From positions 219,469,679-219,533,678 of the forward strand of contig CM055265.1 of the NCBI GenBank assembly GCA_029237695.1: DNA of 64,000 nucleotides, given 5' to 3'. The notes below the pieces were generated by a model. The model had not been told where the DNA came from, searched no databases, and saw only the letters and a list, made by a program, of their open reading frames with translations. Shown here one piece after another: positions 63,683 through 64,000 of the stretch. Every line of letters begins with the position of its first letter. Within the stretch, counting starts at the first letter, position 1. Source of the stretch: Conchocele bisecta. Lineage: Eukaryota; Mollusca; Bivalvia; Lucinida; Thyasiridae. The translations under genes and the position numbers were made by a program.

Positions 63683-64000
63683 ATGATGAATGCCGAAAAA
63701 CTATATCCTGAGCTTCCATCCGGGGCGGTTGGCCCGACCTCTTTTGGGATGACCAGGATTGTCGAGATACAACATATCCAGGATGAGGCAGAGACACGGA
63801 CAGGTCATGCAAAAAAAATTAGGCGGGCAGCCAATTTCGTCAATGTCATGCTAGCCTCAGCTTCCGTTGTGAGTGGGATGGGAGTCTGTCTTTATTGTCA
63901 ACAGTCGTTGCCGCGCCGATTGCGGTGGCCTTTAGTGTGGTCGCGGCAGGGGCAGCAAACTTGTGGCCCGCAAGCTCGATGTCAAGAGTCGCAAGCACGA
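63683..64000 (+). pseudogene. Conserved Polinton membrane protein, cut by window end (copy C)
   Basis: ATG at about 63686: MNAEKLYPELPSGAVG, RIVEIQHIQDEAETRTGHAK, then frame damage in the hydrophobic part. Close to copy B (MNATKLYPELPFGAAN), more distant from copy A. Confidence 0.6.

Larger units (their letters stand above)
50876..64000 (+). mobile_element. Polinton C, left-truncated, split by an insertion, running off the window
   Basis: Starts abruptly inside the polymerase palm region and contains the remaining genes in the shared order. 57810-62484 is an insertion in the divergent spacer between MDTKAF and penton-like genes. The right end lies beyond 64000. No integrase is present between polymerase and the small genes. 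Confidence 0.8.

Overview
The window looks like repeat-dense, AT-rich genomic DNA of a marine invertebrate, probably a lophotrochozoan such as a mollusc. This is an inference from the repeat repertoire (Polinton-type elements, a Gmr1-order Ty3 retroelement, pogo-type MITEs) and one likely PLAC8-type host exon; no species marker is visible. Nothing is bacterial: there are no operons with ribosome binding sites and no rRNA genes. Almost every recognisable coding sequence belongs to a mobile element, and nearly all are broken.

Layout. (1) 837-17654: Polinton A, with matching 164-bp terminal inverted repeats. It holds a zinc-finger ORF, a truncated protein-primed DNA polymerase, an integrase scrap, several small minus-strand genes, a packaging ATPase, a capsid remnant, and an open right-hand cluster of penton-like protein, fiber-like protein and a membrane protein. 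A second transposon (10611-17452, about 200-bp inverted repeats) sits inside its right end and encodes a large FEN1/PIN-like nuclease protein. (2) 18171-26767: Ty3/gypsy-type retroelement on the minus strand, gag-protease-integrase order with reverse transcriptase missing. (3) 26768-40660: mostly non-coding host DNA with a Polinton-end-like palindrome, tandem repeats, pogo-type MITEs, a 762-bp tandem duplication, a non-LTR retrotransposon 3' fragment and foldback elements. (4) 40662-40823: likely host exon. (5) about 41530-47420: Polinton B, GC-richer and decayed. (6) 50876-64000 (continuing past the window): Polinton C, missing its left part and split by a 4.7-kb insertion at 57810-62484 with Harbinger-like ends.

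Putting the three Polinton copies side by side gives one gene map, because each copy lost different parts. In plus orientation it reads: zinc finger (-), DNA polymerase B (+), integrase (-), four small genes (-), a helical conserved gene (-), packaging ATPase (-), major capsid protein (-), a plus-strand hydrophobic-tail gene, a conserved C-terminally anchored protein (-), penton-like (+), fiber-like (+), membrane protein (+). This is a virion-type gene set together with self-replication and integration functions, i.e. the virus-like Polinton/adintovirus group. None of the copies can be functional as read here: polymerase, integrase and ATPase all carry deletions, frameshifts or stops.
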